NCBI GenBank assembly: GCA_947497945.1
Contig: CANMIP010000015.1
Coordinates: 81,152 to 145,151, forward strand
Length of the DNA: 64,000 nt
From: an uncultured Tropicimonas sp.
Lineage (GTDB): Bacteria; Pseudomonadota; Alphaproteobacteria; Rhodobacterales; Rhodobacteraceae
Direction of reading: 5' to 3'
The translations under genes and the position numbers were made by a program. Below the pieces are notes generated by a model, which searched no databases, was not told where the DNA came from, and saw only the letters and a list, made by a program, of their open reading frames with translations. This document shows, piece by piece, positions 8,322 through 17,192 of this stretch; position 1 is the stretch's first letter; every line of letters begins with the position of its first letter.

Positions 8322-9356
8322 TCAGCCCTGACGCGCGTGGGCCTCGGAGAAGGACACAAGGCGTTTCGTGTCCACGTCCCAGAGCTTCAGCCCAACCGTG
8401 GACAGGCTTTCCCGGATGGTCAGCCGGTTGCACTCGGCCAGTTCGGAATGGTCCCGAAGAACCTCCGGCAGCCGGTAGAACGGGACACGGCTGTAGAGAT
8501 GGTGCACATGGTGGATCCCGATATTCGCCGAGATCCATTGCAGGACCGACGGCAGCACGTAATGCGAGCTTCCGTGCAGCGCGGATTCATGTAGCTGCCA
8601 ATCCTCCTCGGAGTCCCACTGTGTGCGCTCGAACTGGTGTTGCACGTAGAAGAGCCACACGCCGGCCGTGGCGGCGATGAGTGTCGATGGCAGGAGTATC
8701 AGAAGCAACGGCATCGCGCCGCCGAGATACCAGATCAGGGCGACAGCCGTCAGGATTGCCAGATTGGTCCCCATCGAGCTGACCCAGTATTTCACACCAT
8801 TCATGTAGCCCAGGGGCAGCCGGTTCTCCAGCAGGAAGAGATAGCTCGGGCCCAGTCCGAACATGGTGATCGGATGCCGGTAGAGACGGTATTTCAGGCG
8901 ACCGAACGCCGACAGGGCGGCGTATTCCTCGATTGTCAGGGTCAGGATGTCTCCTATGCCCCGCCGGCCCAGATTGCCGGACGAGCTGTGATGGATCGAA
9001 TGCGACCGGCGCCAGACGTCGTAGGGCGTCCAGGTGAGTACCCCGATGCAGCGGCCGACCCAGTCGCTGACCTGCCGGTTCTTGAAGAAGGACCCGTGCC
9101 CGCAATCATGTTGAATCGCGAAAAGCCTGAGCAGGAATGGCGCGATCAGGAAGGAGGCCCCAAGGGCCAGCCAGTTGCTGATCGACAGCGCCCACCAGGC
9201 GATCGCCCAGAGCAAAACGAAAGGAATGGCGGTGACGGCCAGCTCGAAGACGCTCCGACGACCACTCGGCTCGCGGTATTTCGCCAAGACCTTGACCCAG
9301 TCGCTCGCCCTTTCGTGGCTCGGTTGAGCCCCACTACATTCCGGTGTGTCTGTCAT
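8322..9356 (-). CDS. Fatty acid desaturase (three-His-box membrane type)
   Basis: Di-iron membrane enzyme that introduces double bonds into acyl chains of lipids. The 344-residue protein has all three histidine boxes: HDCGH (83-87), HSIHH (119-123) and HHVHH (282-286). Between them lie two hydrophobic hairpins (about 40-80 and 195-240). This spacing is that of the FADS/omega-type acyl-lipid desaturases. It is a single gene facing away from the TRAP operon; the 378-base divergent region carries a palindrome at 9430-9444. The regioselectivity cannot be read from sequence. Confidence 0.92.
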   Translation of the reverse strand: MTDTPECSGAQPSHERASDWVKVLAKYREPSGRRSVFELAVTAIPFVLLWAIAWWALSISNWLALGASFLIAPFLLRLFAIQHDCGHGSFFKNRQVSDWVGRCIGVLTWTPYDVWRRSHSIHHSSSGNLGRRGIGDILTLTIEEYAALSAFGRLKYRLYRHPITMFGLGPSYLFLLENRLPLGYMNGVKYWVSSMGTNLAILTAVALIWYLGGAMPLLLILLPSTLIAATAGVWLFYVQHQFERTQWDSEEDWQLHESALHGSSHYVLPSVLQWISANIGIHHVHHLYSRVPFYRLPEVLRDHSELAECNRLTIRESLSTVGLKLWDVDTKRLVSFSEAHARQG

Positions 9357-9429
9357 ATGCCTGCTTCGCTGTTGCTGAAGAGGGCGTTACCCTATCGGTG
9401 CCGCAGAACAAGCTATTTCCGACAAAACG

Positions 9430-9444
9430 GTCGATAGAATCGAC
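9430..9444. promoter_or_regulatory. Short palindrome in divergent promoter region
   Basis: GTCGAT-AGA-ATCGAC is a perfect 6+3+6 inverted repeat, about 75 bases from the desaturase start and 290 from the TRAP gene. A site for a dimeric regulator is plausible, but nothing identifies the factor. Confidence 0.3.
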
Positions 9445-9695
9445 AAAGAGGCACAAAGCGACCGTCGAAATGCCTCTGACCGACCGTGCCGGGACTGCCT
9501 TGCAGAGCCGTGTCAAAGATCAGGCCCCGCTCCCGGACTTTGCCCGTGACGGTCCGGAAATCTTCAGCGCCGACATCGGAACCGGCCGCGAGCTCCGCCG
9601 TGAACAGAATGGACAGAACGCGGTTTAGAGTCATTTTCCTGTTTATGCCCGTATTGTTGAATTGACCAAGGGGCAGCGTAGGCTGACGGCAGCTA

Positions 9696-9717
9696 ATCCC
9701 GACAGGAGGGTCGGGAT
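9696..9717 (+). promoter_or_regulatory. Leader hairpin with AGGAGG in its loop, before dctP
   Basis: ATCCCGAC (9696-9703) and GTCGGGAT (9710-9717) pair perfectly, and the six-base loop is exactly AGGAGG. The actual ribosome-binding site (ACGGAGG, about 9723-9728) comes just after. The hairpin may protect the mRNA 5' end or present a decoy Shine-Dalgarno; both are inference. Confidence 0.45.
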
Positions 9718-9734
9718 AGTAAACGGAGGCATCC

Positions 9735-10715
9735 ATGAGAATCTTCAAGACAGCGCTTGCGAGCGCAGTGGTCGCGTGCGGCCTGGCGACATCTGCCATC
9801 GCGGCGGACGTGACCCTCAAGCTCGGCCATATCGCCGAATCCGAGCACCCCTATGCCAAGGGGGCCGAGTATTTCGCCCAGCGCGTGGGCGAGCTGTCGG
9901 ATGGCGCAATCGAGGTCAAGGTCTTCCCGTCCTCGCAGCTGGGCGATCAGAAAGCGCTCATCGAGGGCCTTGTCTTCGGTTCCGTCGACATGGCGTTGAC
10001 CGGAACGGCTGTTCTTGGCCAGTTCCTGCCCGAAATCTCGATCTTCGACCTGCCCTTCCTCTTCGAGGACCGCGCCCATGCCTATGCCTCGCTCGACTCC
10101 GTCGGTGTGGAAATGGGCGCCAATCTCGAGAAGCGCGGCATCAAGCTGCTGGGCTACATGGAGAACGGCATCCGCCACATGACCAATTCCGATCACGCGA
10201 TCGCCACGCCCGCCGATATGGAAGGGCTGAAGATCCGGGTCATGAACAACAAGATCTATGTCGAGACGATCAACGCGCTCGGCGCCAGCGCGACGCCGAT
10301 GGCCTTCGCCGAGCTCTATACCGCGCTGCAGCAGCACACGGTCGACGGGCAGGAAAACCCCTCCGCCCATATCTTCACCAAGCGTTTCTTCGAGGTTCAG
10401 CCCTATGCCTCGCTGACCGCCCATGCCTATTCACCCGAGCCCGTGCTGATCTCGATGGTGTCCTGGAACCGGATGTCGGAAGAACAGCAGGCCATCGTGA
10501 GCCAGGCCGCGAAAGAGGCCGTCGACTGGCAGCGTGAACTCTCGACCCAGAAGGATGACGAGTACTGGGCCAAGATCCGGGAGACCGGCCAGATGGAGAT
10601 CACCGAGGTTGATCGCAGTGCTTTCGCCGACGCGGTCCAGCCGGTGCACGAGAAATTCGCCAAGATGGTTGGCCAGGACAATCTCGACAAGATCGCGGCT
10701 CTCAAGAGCAACTGA
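9735..10715 (+). CDS. dctP: TRAP transporter substrate-binding protein DctP
   Basis: Periplasmic receptor of a DctPQM TRAP transporter. The 326-residue protein has a signal peptide (1 to about 23, ending SAIA/AD) and starts its mature part with the family pattern VTLKLGHIAESEHPYAKGA. The ligand-carboxylate Arg lies in GLKIRVMNN, and the YTALQQHTVDGQENP block is also typical. CGGAGGC lies 6 bases ahead of the ATG. The small and large permease genes follow, separated by a hairpin at 10739-10764. No catabolic gene is attached, so the substrate stays open; an organic acid is expected for the family. Confidence 0.93.
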   Translation: MRIFKTALASAVVACGLATSAIAADVTLKLGHIAESEHPYAKGAEYFAQRVGELSDGAIEVKVFPSSQLGDQKALIEGLVFGSVDMALTGTAVLGQFLPEISIFDLPFLFEDRAHAYASLDSVGVEMGANLEKRGIKLLGYMENGIRHMTNSDHAIATPADMEGLKIRVMNNKIYVETINALGASATPMAFAELYTALQQHTVDGQENPSAHIFTKRFFEVQPYASLTAHAYSPEPVLISMVSWNRMSEEQQAIVSQAAKEAVDWQRELSTQKDDEYWAKIRETGQMEITEVDRSAFADAVQPVHEKFAKMVGQDNLDKIAALKSN

Positions 10716-10738
10716 TAGCTCGGTTCTCGATCTTCGAT

Positions 10739-10764
10739 CCGGGTGGCACCTCCCCGCCACCCGG
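10739..10764 (+). terminator. Hairpin between dctP and dctQ
   Basis: CCGGGTGGC (10739-10747) and GCCACCCGG (10756-10764) form a perfect 9-base stem with an 8-base loop, followed by GTCCCTTTT. The short T run makes it an attenuating terminator that would lower permease expression relative to the binding protein. Confidence 0.65.
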
Positions 10765-10796
10765 GTCCCTTTTCCCTCCCGCCGCGGAACATCCCC

Positions 10797-11342
10797 ATGA
10801 ACACGCTCTTCAAAGGGCTGCGAACCTCGCTGTACTGGCTATCGGTTGCAGCCATGGCCACGATGCTGGCCCTCATCTTCCTGCAGGTGGTTACCCGCTA
10901 CGTCTTCGGGTTCACCTTCGATTGGTCCGAGGAGGTCGCGCGCTTCCTCTTCGTCTGGGTCGTCTTCCTCGGCTCCGCCTTGATCATGGGCGAAACTGGC
11001 CACCTCGCCGTGCGCTTCCTGCCCGATGCGCTCTCCGGCAAGCTGGCCGGGCTGATCCTGGAAAGTGCCATCAACCTTCTCAGCTATGTCTTCATCTACC
11101 TGCTGGTCTTCCAGGGCGGCAAGATGATGACGGCCATGTCCTTCCAGACCACGCCCGCGCTCGGCATCTCGGTAAGCTGGATCTACGCGACCCTGCCCGT
11201 CAGCGGGCTGCTGATGGCGCTCTATCTCACGCGGGACACGCTGCGGATCTTCGGCGATGCACGGGTCTATCTGCACTCCGGCTCGGCCGGGCTTGTCGAC
11301 CATATCCACGCCCGCTCAACCCCAATCAACCCGGAGGAATGA
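10797..11342 (+). CDS. dctQ: TRAP transporter small permease DctQ
   Basis: Small membrane subunit (181 residues, four predicted helices) of the TRAP transporter. Typical features are the first helix after a short amphipathic start, FTFDWSEEVARFLFVWVVFLG with the conserved Trp-Ser-Glu-Glu, and GHLAVRFLPD. The ATG at 10797 is chosen because earlier in-frame codons run into the intercistronic hairpin. The large permease starts 4 bases after its stop. Confidence 0.9.
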   Translation: MNTLFKGLRTSLYWLSVAAMATMLALIFLQVVTRYVFGFTFDWSEEVARFLFVWVVFLGSALIMGETGHLAVRFLPDALSGKLAGLILESAINLLSYVFIYLLVFQGGKMMTAMSFQTTPALGISVSWIYATLPVSGLLMALYLTRDTLRIFGDARVYLHSGSAGLVDHIHARSTPINPEE

Positions 11343-11346
11343 CCTG

Positions 11347-12621
11347 ATGGAATTCGCTCTTATAGGCTCCTTCCTCGTGATGGCCTTCGCCGGCGTGCCG
11401 GTGGCCTTCTCGCTCTGTCTCGCCGTGCTGATCATCCTGCTCTTCTTCATGGAGATGCCGCAGGTCCTGATCCCGCAGATCATGTATACCGGCGTTGACA
11501 GCTTCTCCTTCATGGCCGTGCCCTTCTTCATGCTCGCCGGCGCCTTCATGTCCGAAGGTGGTGTCACCAAGCGGCTCGTGAGCTTCGCCCAGGCGCTTGT
11601 CGGCTCTTTCCGGGGTGGGCTTGCACAGGTCGTCTGCGTCGCCGGCATGTTCTTCGCCGCGATCTCCGGCTCCTCGGCGGCCACAACCGCCGCCATCGGC
11701 ACCACCATGGTCGACGAGATGGAACGCAAGGGCTATCGCCGTGAATTCGCCACTGGCGTCGTCGCGGCCGGCGGCACGGTCGGGATCGTGATCCCGCCCT
11801 CGATCACCCTCGTCGTCTATGGCGTCATCGCCGGACAATCGATCAGCGACCTCTTCGTCGCCGGCTTCGCGCCCGGCATCCTGATGGGGCTCGTCATGTG
11901 CATGGTGAGCTGGTTCATCGCCAAACGCGAAGGCATTCCGGCCGAGGGCAAGTTCTCCCTCATCGCCGCCGTCAAGGCCTTCGGGGACAGCTTCTTCGCC
12001 CTCATGACCCCGGTCATCATCATCGGCGGCATCTATGGCGGCATCTTCACCCCGACCGAAGCCGCGGCCGTCGCCGCCGTCTACGGCATCGTGGTGGGCC
12101 TGTTCATCTATCGCGAACTGAAGTTCAAGGACTTCCCGCGGATCATCTTCAAGGCGGTGATCGGCACCACGCTGATCATGTTCATCGTCGGCGCGGCGAA
12201 GGTCTTCGGCTGGATGCTGACCAATCTCGAGATCCCGCACCATATCGCGGCCTACGTGGTCTCGCTCACCAGCTCGCCCATCGTCTTCCTGCTGATGATG
12301 AACGTGCTGCTGCTGGTGATCGGCACGCTGATCAACGCCTCGGCGGCGGTCGTCATCCTGACGCCGATCTTCCTGCCGGTGGCGCTGCAACTCGGCATCG
12401 ACCCGCTCTTCTTCGGCGTGCTGATGGTCGTCAACCTCGCCATCGGTTGCATCACCCCGCCGGTCGGGCTGGACCTCTTCGTCGCCAGTGCGGTGACCAA
12501 GGTGCCGCTGGAGAAGGTGATGTGGGCCTCCCTGCCGTTCCTCTTCGCGCTTCTCGGCTCGCTGGTCCTGATGACGCTTGTGCCGGAGATCATCCTCTTC
12601 TTCCCGCACCTTCTTCAGTGA
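11347..12621 (+). CDS. dctM: TRAP transporter large permease DctM
   Basis: The 424-residue polytopic subunit forms the transport path of the TRAP system. Diagnostic stretches are FFMLAGAFMSEGGVTKRL, GSSAATTAAIGTTMVDEM and GGTVGIVIPPSITLVVYG, with the N-terminal helix FALIGSFLVMAFAGVPVAF. An AGGAATGACCTG sequence at the end of dctQ supplies the ribosome-binding site for ATG 11347. A hairpin at 12641-12677 closes the operon. Confidence 0.93.
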   Translation: MEFALIGSFLVMAFAGVPVAFSLCLAVLIILLFFMEMPQVLIPQIMYTGVDSFSFMAVPFFMLAGAFMSEGGVTKRLVSFAQALVGSFRGGLAQVVCVAGMFFAAISGSSAATTAAIGTTMVDEMERKGYRREFATGVVAAGGTVGIVIPPSITLVVYGVIAGQSISDLFVAGFAPGILMGLVMCMVSWFIAKREGIPAEGKFSLIAAVKAFGDSFFALMTPVIIIGGIYGGIFTPTEAAAVAAVYGIVVGLFIYRELKFKDFPRIIFKAVIGTTLIMFIVGAAKVFGWMLTNLEIPHHIAAYVVSLTSSPIVFLLMMNVLLLVIGTLINASAAVVILTPIFLPVALQLGIDPLFFGVLMVVNLAIGCITPPVGLDLFVASAVTKVPLEKVMWASLPFLFALLGSLVLMTLVPEIILFFPHLLQ

Positions 12622-13320
12622 CCCCGAAGACGACACCCTCCCGGCACCGGATCCCCAGGCAGGGGGTCCGGTGCCGGTCGTCGGCGCGCTCCTCGAGGGC
12701 ACCGGCAAAACGCGGCCCGAACCGGAAGGGTCCATGCCCCTGTCCGGTCTCGCGTCGCCGGGGCCGGCGATCGCGGACGGGGGCTCCCGGTCGCCGGCAA
12801 TCCCCGAACCCGATTTCCCAAAATGCCGGGAACAGGCCTCGGTCCCCCCTTGGCTCCGGTCCCGGCGGTTCCGGTCGCCCCGTCGGACATTGCACCTTTT
12901 AGCTGACAATCACGCCCCAACCCGGCCTGCCACGTGCCCGCGCAAAGGGCTCCGACCTGGGCGCGGGCACTTCGCAGCGTCGCACGAACGACATTCGGTC
13001 CGAGACACCGGACCTGGAGGCCGCGCAGCATCGACCTTCCACACGACGTCCTGGCGACTGAGACGGACACCCCTTTCGTATTTCTCCGCGGAGCGTCCTG
13101 ATTTGGCGGCGAGCGTAACAGGCTGACCTATCGAACTCTTTTCAGCTTAGCGGCGAAACTCGGACCCTTGCCTGAGAGCCGCCACCGTTCGCGACGAGCG
13201 GCTCGGACGATTACGCAACGTGATCCGCATAGACCTTACACATATTGGCAACCCGGGCGGTGCCGGGGGGCCGGATGTTCCCCCGCGGAACGATCCGTTC
13301 GAATGGAAATGGAAGACAAG
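12622..13320. other. Gene-free stretch after the TRAP operon
   Basis: About 700 bases without a supportable gene. The first part holds the stem-loop at 12641-12677; the rest contains only arginine/proline-rich open frames typical of non-coding high-GC DNA. The last part must hold the promoter of the DUF1566 gene, but I see no clear -35/-10 pair. Confidence 0.5.
12641..12677 (+). terminator. Stem-loop ending the dctPQM operon
   Basis: CCGGCACCGG (12641-12650) and CCGGTGCCGG (12668-12677) pair perfectly, and the stem extends inward through ATCCCC/GGGGGT with one bulge. It lies 19 bases after the dctM stop. No T tract follows. Confidence 0.5.
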
Positions 13321-14556
13321 ATGAACACCCTCAAGACACATTGCGCCGCCACGGCGCTCTGCCTGATCGGCGCCGGCGCCGCCTTTGCCGCGCCCTACCC
13401 GGTTCCGGATACCGGCCAGACGGCCTGCTACGACGAGACCAACGAGATCGCCTGCCCGGCCGCCGGCGAGGCCTTCCACGGCCAGGACGCGCAAGTCGAC
13501 GGCACGCCGATGAGCTACACCGATAATGGCGACGGCACGGTGACCGACAATGTGACCGGTCTGATGTGGGTGAAATCGCCGGACCTGAATGGCGACGGCA
13601 AGATCACGGCCGAGGACAAGCTGTCCTATGAAGACGCGCTGGCCTTCGCCGAGAGCTACCAGCTTGCCGGCCATGACGACTGGCGTATCCCGACGATCAA
13701 GGAAATGTACTCGCTGATGAACTTCGACGGGGTCGATGTCAGCGGCTGGGAGGGCGAGGACAGCTCGGGACTGGTGCCCTTCCTCGACGACGAGATGTTC
13801 GACTTCGCCTATGGCGATACCGAGGCCGGTGAGCGCATCATCGATTCCCAGATGGTCTCGACCAATCTCTATGTCGGCGAAACCGTTCCCAACGAAGAGG
13901 CCGGCACGCTGTTCGGGGTCAATTTCGCCGATGGCCGCATCAAGGGCTACGGGCTGGAACTGCATGGCAAGCCCAAGCCCTTCTTCGTCATGATGGTGCG
14001 CGGCGAGGCGGGTTATGGCGTGAACGATTTCACCGACAATGGCGATGGCACCGTGACCGATGCCACAACCGGGCTGATGTGGGCGCAGGGCGATTCCGGC
14101 GCGGCGATCACCTGGCAGGCGGCGCTGGAATGGGCCGTGACGGCGAATGCCGAAAACTACCTGGGCCATTCGGACTGGCGCCTACCGAATGTGAAGGAGT
14201 TGCAGGTCCTGGTCGATTACGATCGCTCGCCCGCGACCACCGGCAGTGCCGCCATCGACCCGGTCTTCGAGACGACCGAGATCAGCAACGAGGCCGGCGA
14301 GGCGGATTACGGCTGGTACTGGTCCTCCACCACCCATGCCAACATGACCGAACAGGAAGGCATCGCCGCGGCCTATGTCTGTTTCGGCCGGGCCACGGGC
14401 TACATGGAAGGCAAATGGGCCGATGTCCACGGCGCGGGCGCGCAGCGTTCCGACTTCAAGCTGGGCAGCGCCGCCGACTATCCGGAAGGCAACGGCCCGC
14501 AGGGCGATGCGATCCGCATCGAGAATTTCGCCCGCCTCGTGCGTGACGCCAAGTGA
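13321..14556 (+). CDS. Secreted protein with two DUF1566 (Lcl C-terminal) domains
   Basis: A 411-residue exported protein with a signal peptide (1 to about 24, ending AAFAA). It carries two copies of the DUF1566 fold: one starts at about residue 67 (DNGDGTVTDNVTGLMWVKS), the other at about residue 238 (DNGDGTVTDATTGLMWAQG). Each ends in a DWR-P motif (DDWRIPTIKEM; SDWRLPNVKEL). Between them DLNGDGKITAED (about 88-99) matches an EF-hand calcium loop. The ATG at 13321 is chosen because the signal peptide begins there; ATGs at 13303 and 13309 are possible. The next gene is a ferric-reductase-like flavoprotein, but any functional link is inference. Confidence 0.85.
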   Translation: MNTLKTHCAATALCLIGAGAAFAAPYPVPDTGQTACYDETNEIACPAAGEAFHGQDAQVDGTPMSYTDNGDGTVTDNVTGLMWVKSPDLNGDGKITAEDKLSYEDALAFAESYQLAGHDDWRIPTIKEMYSLMNFDGVDVSGWEGEDSSGLVPFLDDEMFDFAYGDTEAGERIIDSQMVSTNLYVGETVPNEEAGTLFGVNFADGRIKGYGLELHGKPKPFFVMMVRGEAGYGVNDFTDNGDGTVTDATTGLMWAQGDSGAAITWQAALEWAVTANAENYLGHSDWRLPNVKELQVLVDYDRSPATTGSAAIDPVFETTEISNEAGEADYGWYWSSTTHANMTEQEGIAAAYVCFGRATGYMEGKWADVHGAGAQRSDFKLGSAADYPEGNGPQGDAIRIENFARLVRDAK

Positions 14557-14563
14557 CGACAGA

Positions 14564-14593
14564 CAGGCCGCGCGCCCCTGCGGCAGCGGCCTG
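14564..14593 (+). terminator. Stem-loop after the DUF1566 gene
   Basis: CAGGCCGC (14564-14571) and GCGGCCTG (14586-14593) form a perfect 8-base stem, 7 bases after the stop. It lacks a T run and may only reduce transcription into the next gene. Confidence 0.4.
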
Positions 14594-14745
14594 ACAGTTC
14601 CCTGCGGAGACCCGGTCGACAGGTCCGGATCTCCGCGCGAAAAACGGACCGACGGAAGCTTGCGCCACGCGCGTTACAGGGTGGACCGCGGAACGCGTTT
14701 CTCCCGCAGCCCCTCTCACCAGCCACAAGAACGAAGCCCCACGCC

Positions 14746-16086
14746 ATGAAGAATATCAAGATCGCCCTCTGGACCATACCCGGCCTGCTGACCGCCCTCT
14801 GGCTCGCGACGAGCCTGCCCTTCCCCGACGAGATGACCTTCATCTCCATCCGCAATCTGCTGGTACAGTATTCCGGTGTGCTGGCGATGGGCGCGATGAG
14901 CGTCGCGATGATCCTCGCCACGCGCGCATCCTGGCTGGAACCCTGGCTGAACGGGCTCGACAAATCCTACCGCCTGCACAAATGGCTCGGCATCTTCGCG
15001 CTCGTGGCGGCCCCGATCCACTGGATCGCCGCCAATGGACCGAAATGGGCGGTGCAATGGGGACTCATGACGCCGCCGGAGCGCAATGGACCGCCATCCG
15101 GCATGCCGGACCTGCCGGCCCTCCAGGCGTTTTTCAACAGCCAGCGCGGCACCGCCGAGATGCTCGGCGAGTGGGCCTTCTACGCCGCGATCCTGCTGAT
15201 CGCGCTCGCCCTGTTCAAGCGCTTTCCCTACAAGTATTTCGTCACCACGCACACGCTGATTGCAATCGCCTATCTCGCGCTGGCCTTCCATGCCTTCGTG
15301 CTGATGGATTTCGCGGCCTGGACCCAGCCGCTCGGCATCCTGATGGCGTTGCTGACGGCCGGCGGCGTGACCTCGGCCGTGCTCGCGCTCAGTCGCCAGA
15401 TCGGACGGGCCAGGAAAGTGGACGGCAAGATCGAGACGGTCCGTCACTTCCCGGAAATGGGCATCACCGAAACCCGCATCGCGCTGGAACAGGGCTGGAG
15501 CGGGCATGACGCTGGCCAGTACGCCTTCGTCACCTTCGACCGGCACGAGGGCAAGCATCCCTTCACGATTGCCTCGGCCTGGGACCCGGACACGCGCGGG
15601 ATCACCTTCATCACCAAAGGGCTGGGCGATTACACCGATGGCCTGTCCGACACGCTGAAACCCGGCGCGGAAGCCACTGTCGAGGGCCCGTATGGCCGTT
15701 TCACCTTCGAAGACGGCGCCGACCGCCAGGTCTGGATCGGCGGCGGCATCGGCATCACACCTTTCATCGCCCGCATGAAGCAACTCGCCCGGTCGGGCAA
15801 TGCACCATCGGTCGACCTGATCCATTCCACCAAGGAACTGTCTGCGGAGGCGCGCGACCTGTTGGAAGCCGATGCCCGGGCTGCGGGCATCAAGCTGCAC
15901 GTGATGATCGACGAACGCGATGGCTTCCTGACCGGCGCGCGGCTGCGCGAGATGGTGCCGGACTGGAAGGCCGCTTCGGTCTGGTTCTGCGGTCCCGCGG
16001 CCTTCGGAAAGGCGCTGCGCGATGATCTGAAGGCAAACGGCCTGGCGACCGGCGGTTTCCACCAGGAGCTCTTCAACATGCGTTGA
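14746..16086 (+). CDS. Ferric-reductase-like membrane flavoprotein (FNR type)
   Basis: A 446-residue membrane oxidoreductase. The N-terminal half (about 1-215) is a ferric-reductase transmembrane domain with paired haem-ligand candidates: H in LHKWLGIFALVAAPIHW (two His 14 apart) and in THTLIAIAYLALAFHAF (two His 14 apart). The C-terminal half is a ferredoxin-NADP reductase module: FAD-binding PFTIAS near 270, then a nucleotide-binding GGGIGITPF near 336 and the terminal VWFCGPAAFGKALRDDL. It should carry electrons from NAD(P)H through FAD and haem across the membrane. It follows the exported DUF1566 gene. The acceptor is unknown. Confidence 0.88.
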   Translation: MKNIKIALWTIPGLLTALWLATSLPFPDEMTFISIRNLLVQYSGVLAMGAMSVAMILATRASWLEPWLNGLDKSYRLHKWLGIFALVAAPIHWIAANGPKWAVQWGLMTPPERNGPPSGMPDLPALQAFFNSQRGTAEMLGEWAFYAAILLIALALFKRFPYKYFVTTHTLIAIAYLALAFHAFVLMDFAAWTQPLGILMALLTAGGVTSAVLALSRQIGRARKVDGKIETVRHFPEMGITETRIALEQGWSGHDAGQYAFVTFDRHEGKHPFTIASAWDPDTRGITFITKGLGDYTDGLSDTLKPGAEATVEGPYGRFTFEDGADRQVWIGGGIGITPFIARMKQLARSGNAPSVDLIHSTKELSAEARDLLEADARAAGIKLHVMIDERDGFLTGARLREMVPDWKAASVWFCGPAAFGKALRDDLKANGLATGGFHQELFNMR

Positions 16087-16092
16087 ACACTG

Positions 16093-16124
16093 GGATCGGG
16101 CGCCCCGACCGTGGTGCCCGATCC
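16093..16124 (+). terminator. Stem-loop after the ferric-reductase-like gene
   Basis: GGATCGGGC (16093-16101) and GCCCGATCC (16116-16124) pair perfectly; one more GC pairing is possible inside. It begins 7 bases after the stop, so it is a likely terminator despite lacking a T tract. Confidence 0.5.
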
Positions 16125-16269
16125 GAAGACAGCGGCCAGCACGAGGAGACCGCCCGCGCCAATCGGCGGGAGCGGTCGAATGGCCAGCAGGGCCACTTCC
16201 CGGAGAGGGCCTTGCCAAGTCCGACAATCAGCTCCCTGCCCGCGGCCCAGGCCGCCGGCAAGCCCTGGT

Positions 16270-17175
16270 TCAAACTGCGCCGCAGACGTTCAGGTAGGTC
16301 GCATAGAGGGCGGTCGTGGCGCAGATGAACAGACGGTTTCGCTTCGCCCCGCCGAAACAGACATTCGACACCACCGCCGGAAGCTTGATCTTCCCGAGCA
16401 AGGCACCCTCGGCATTCAGGCAGTGAACGCCTTCGCCGGTGCTGGTCCAGATATTTCCAAGCGTGTCGATCCGGAAGCCGTCATAGAGCCCGACGGGGCA
16501 TTCGGAGATCACCTCGCCGCCCTTCAGCGAGGCGCCATCGACTTCGAAGCGGCGCAGGTGTTTGGGTCCGTCATCGACATGGGTCGCGCCGGTATCGGCG
16601 ACATAGAGCACCGTCTCGTCCGGCGAGAAGGCAAGCCCGTTGGGCTGGACGAAATCGGTGGCGACGGCCTGCAGCACGCCATCGGCCGGATCCAGCCGAT
16701 AGAGATTGTTGGAGCCGACCTCGTGCTCGCTGACATGGCCCTCATATTCCCAGTCGATGCCGTAGGAGGGGTCGGTGAACCAGATCACGTCCTTGCTGTC
16801 GACGATCACGTCATTGGGCGAGTTCAGCCGCTTGCCCTGGTAATTGTCGGCCAGGACCGTGAGGGAGCCGTCATGCTCGGTGCGCACGACCCGGCGGCCG
16901 AGATGTTCGCAGGTGATCAACCGTCCCTGGCGGTCCATCGTATTGCCGTTGGAATTGTTGGACGGCTTGCGGAACTCCGAGACCGAGCCGTCCGTGTCGT
17001 CATAGCGCATCATCCGGCAATTCGGGATGTCGGAGAAGACAAGGTAGCGGCCGCCGCCGAACCAGGCTGGCCCTTCGAGCCAGCGCCCGCCCTCCCAGAG
17101 CTTCTCAAGATGCGTGTTGAGCAGGATCAGCTTCTTGAAAGCGGGATCAATGATTTCCAGGTGGGTCATGAACAT
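16270..17175 (-). CDS. SMP-30/gluconolactonase-family lactone hydrolase
   Basis: A six-bladed beta-propeller hydrolase of 301 residues. Family marks are EGPAWFGGGRYLVFSDIPN with the metal-ligand Glu, NSNGNTMDRQGRLITCEH, SPNDVIVDSKDVIWFTDPSYG and PNGLAFSPDETVLYVADTG. These enzymes open sugar or aldono-lactones. It is the last gene of the sugar ABC operon, 17 bases after the permease, so it probably acts on the lactone made from the imported sugar. GGGAGGAAG precedes ATG 17175. Confidence 0.9.
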   Translation of the reverse strand: MFMTHLEIIDPAFKKLILLNTHLEKLWEGGRWLEGPAWFGGGRYLVFSDIPNCRMMRYDDTDGSVSEFRKPSNNSNGNTMDRQGRLITCEHLGRRVVRTEHDGSLTVLADNYQGKRLNSPNDVIVDSKDVIWFTDPSYGIDWEYEGHVSEHEVGSNNLYRLDPADGVLQAVATDFVQPNGLAFSPDETVLYVADTGATHVDDGPKHLRRFEVDGASLKGGEVISECPVGLYDGFRIDTLGNIWTSTGEGVHCLNAEGALLGKIKLPAVVSNVCFGGAKRNRLFICATTALYATYLNVCGAV

Positions 17176-17192
17176 GGGGCTTCCTCCCTTGC

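Larger units (their letters stand above)
9357..9734. other. Divergent intergenic region between desaturase and TRAP operon
   Basis: The region has no gene I can support. It holds the palindrome at 9430-9444 and the leader hairpin at 9696-9717. Two overlapping open frames (9344-9628 plus; 9413-9631 minus, encoding MTLNRVLSILFTAELA at its start) show no recognisable family. The minus one has a faint resemblance to the start of IclR-type regulators. Confidence 0.4.
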
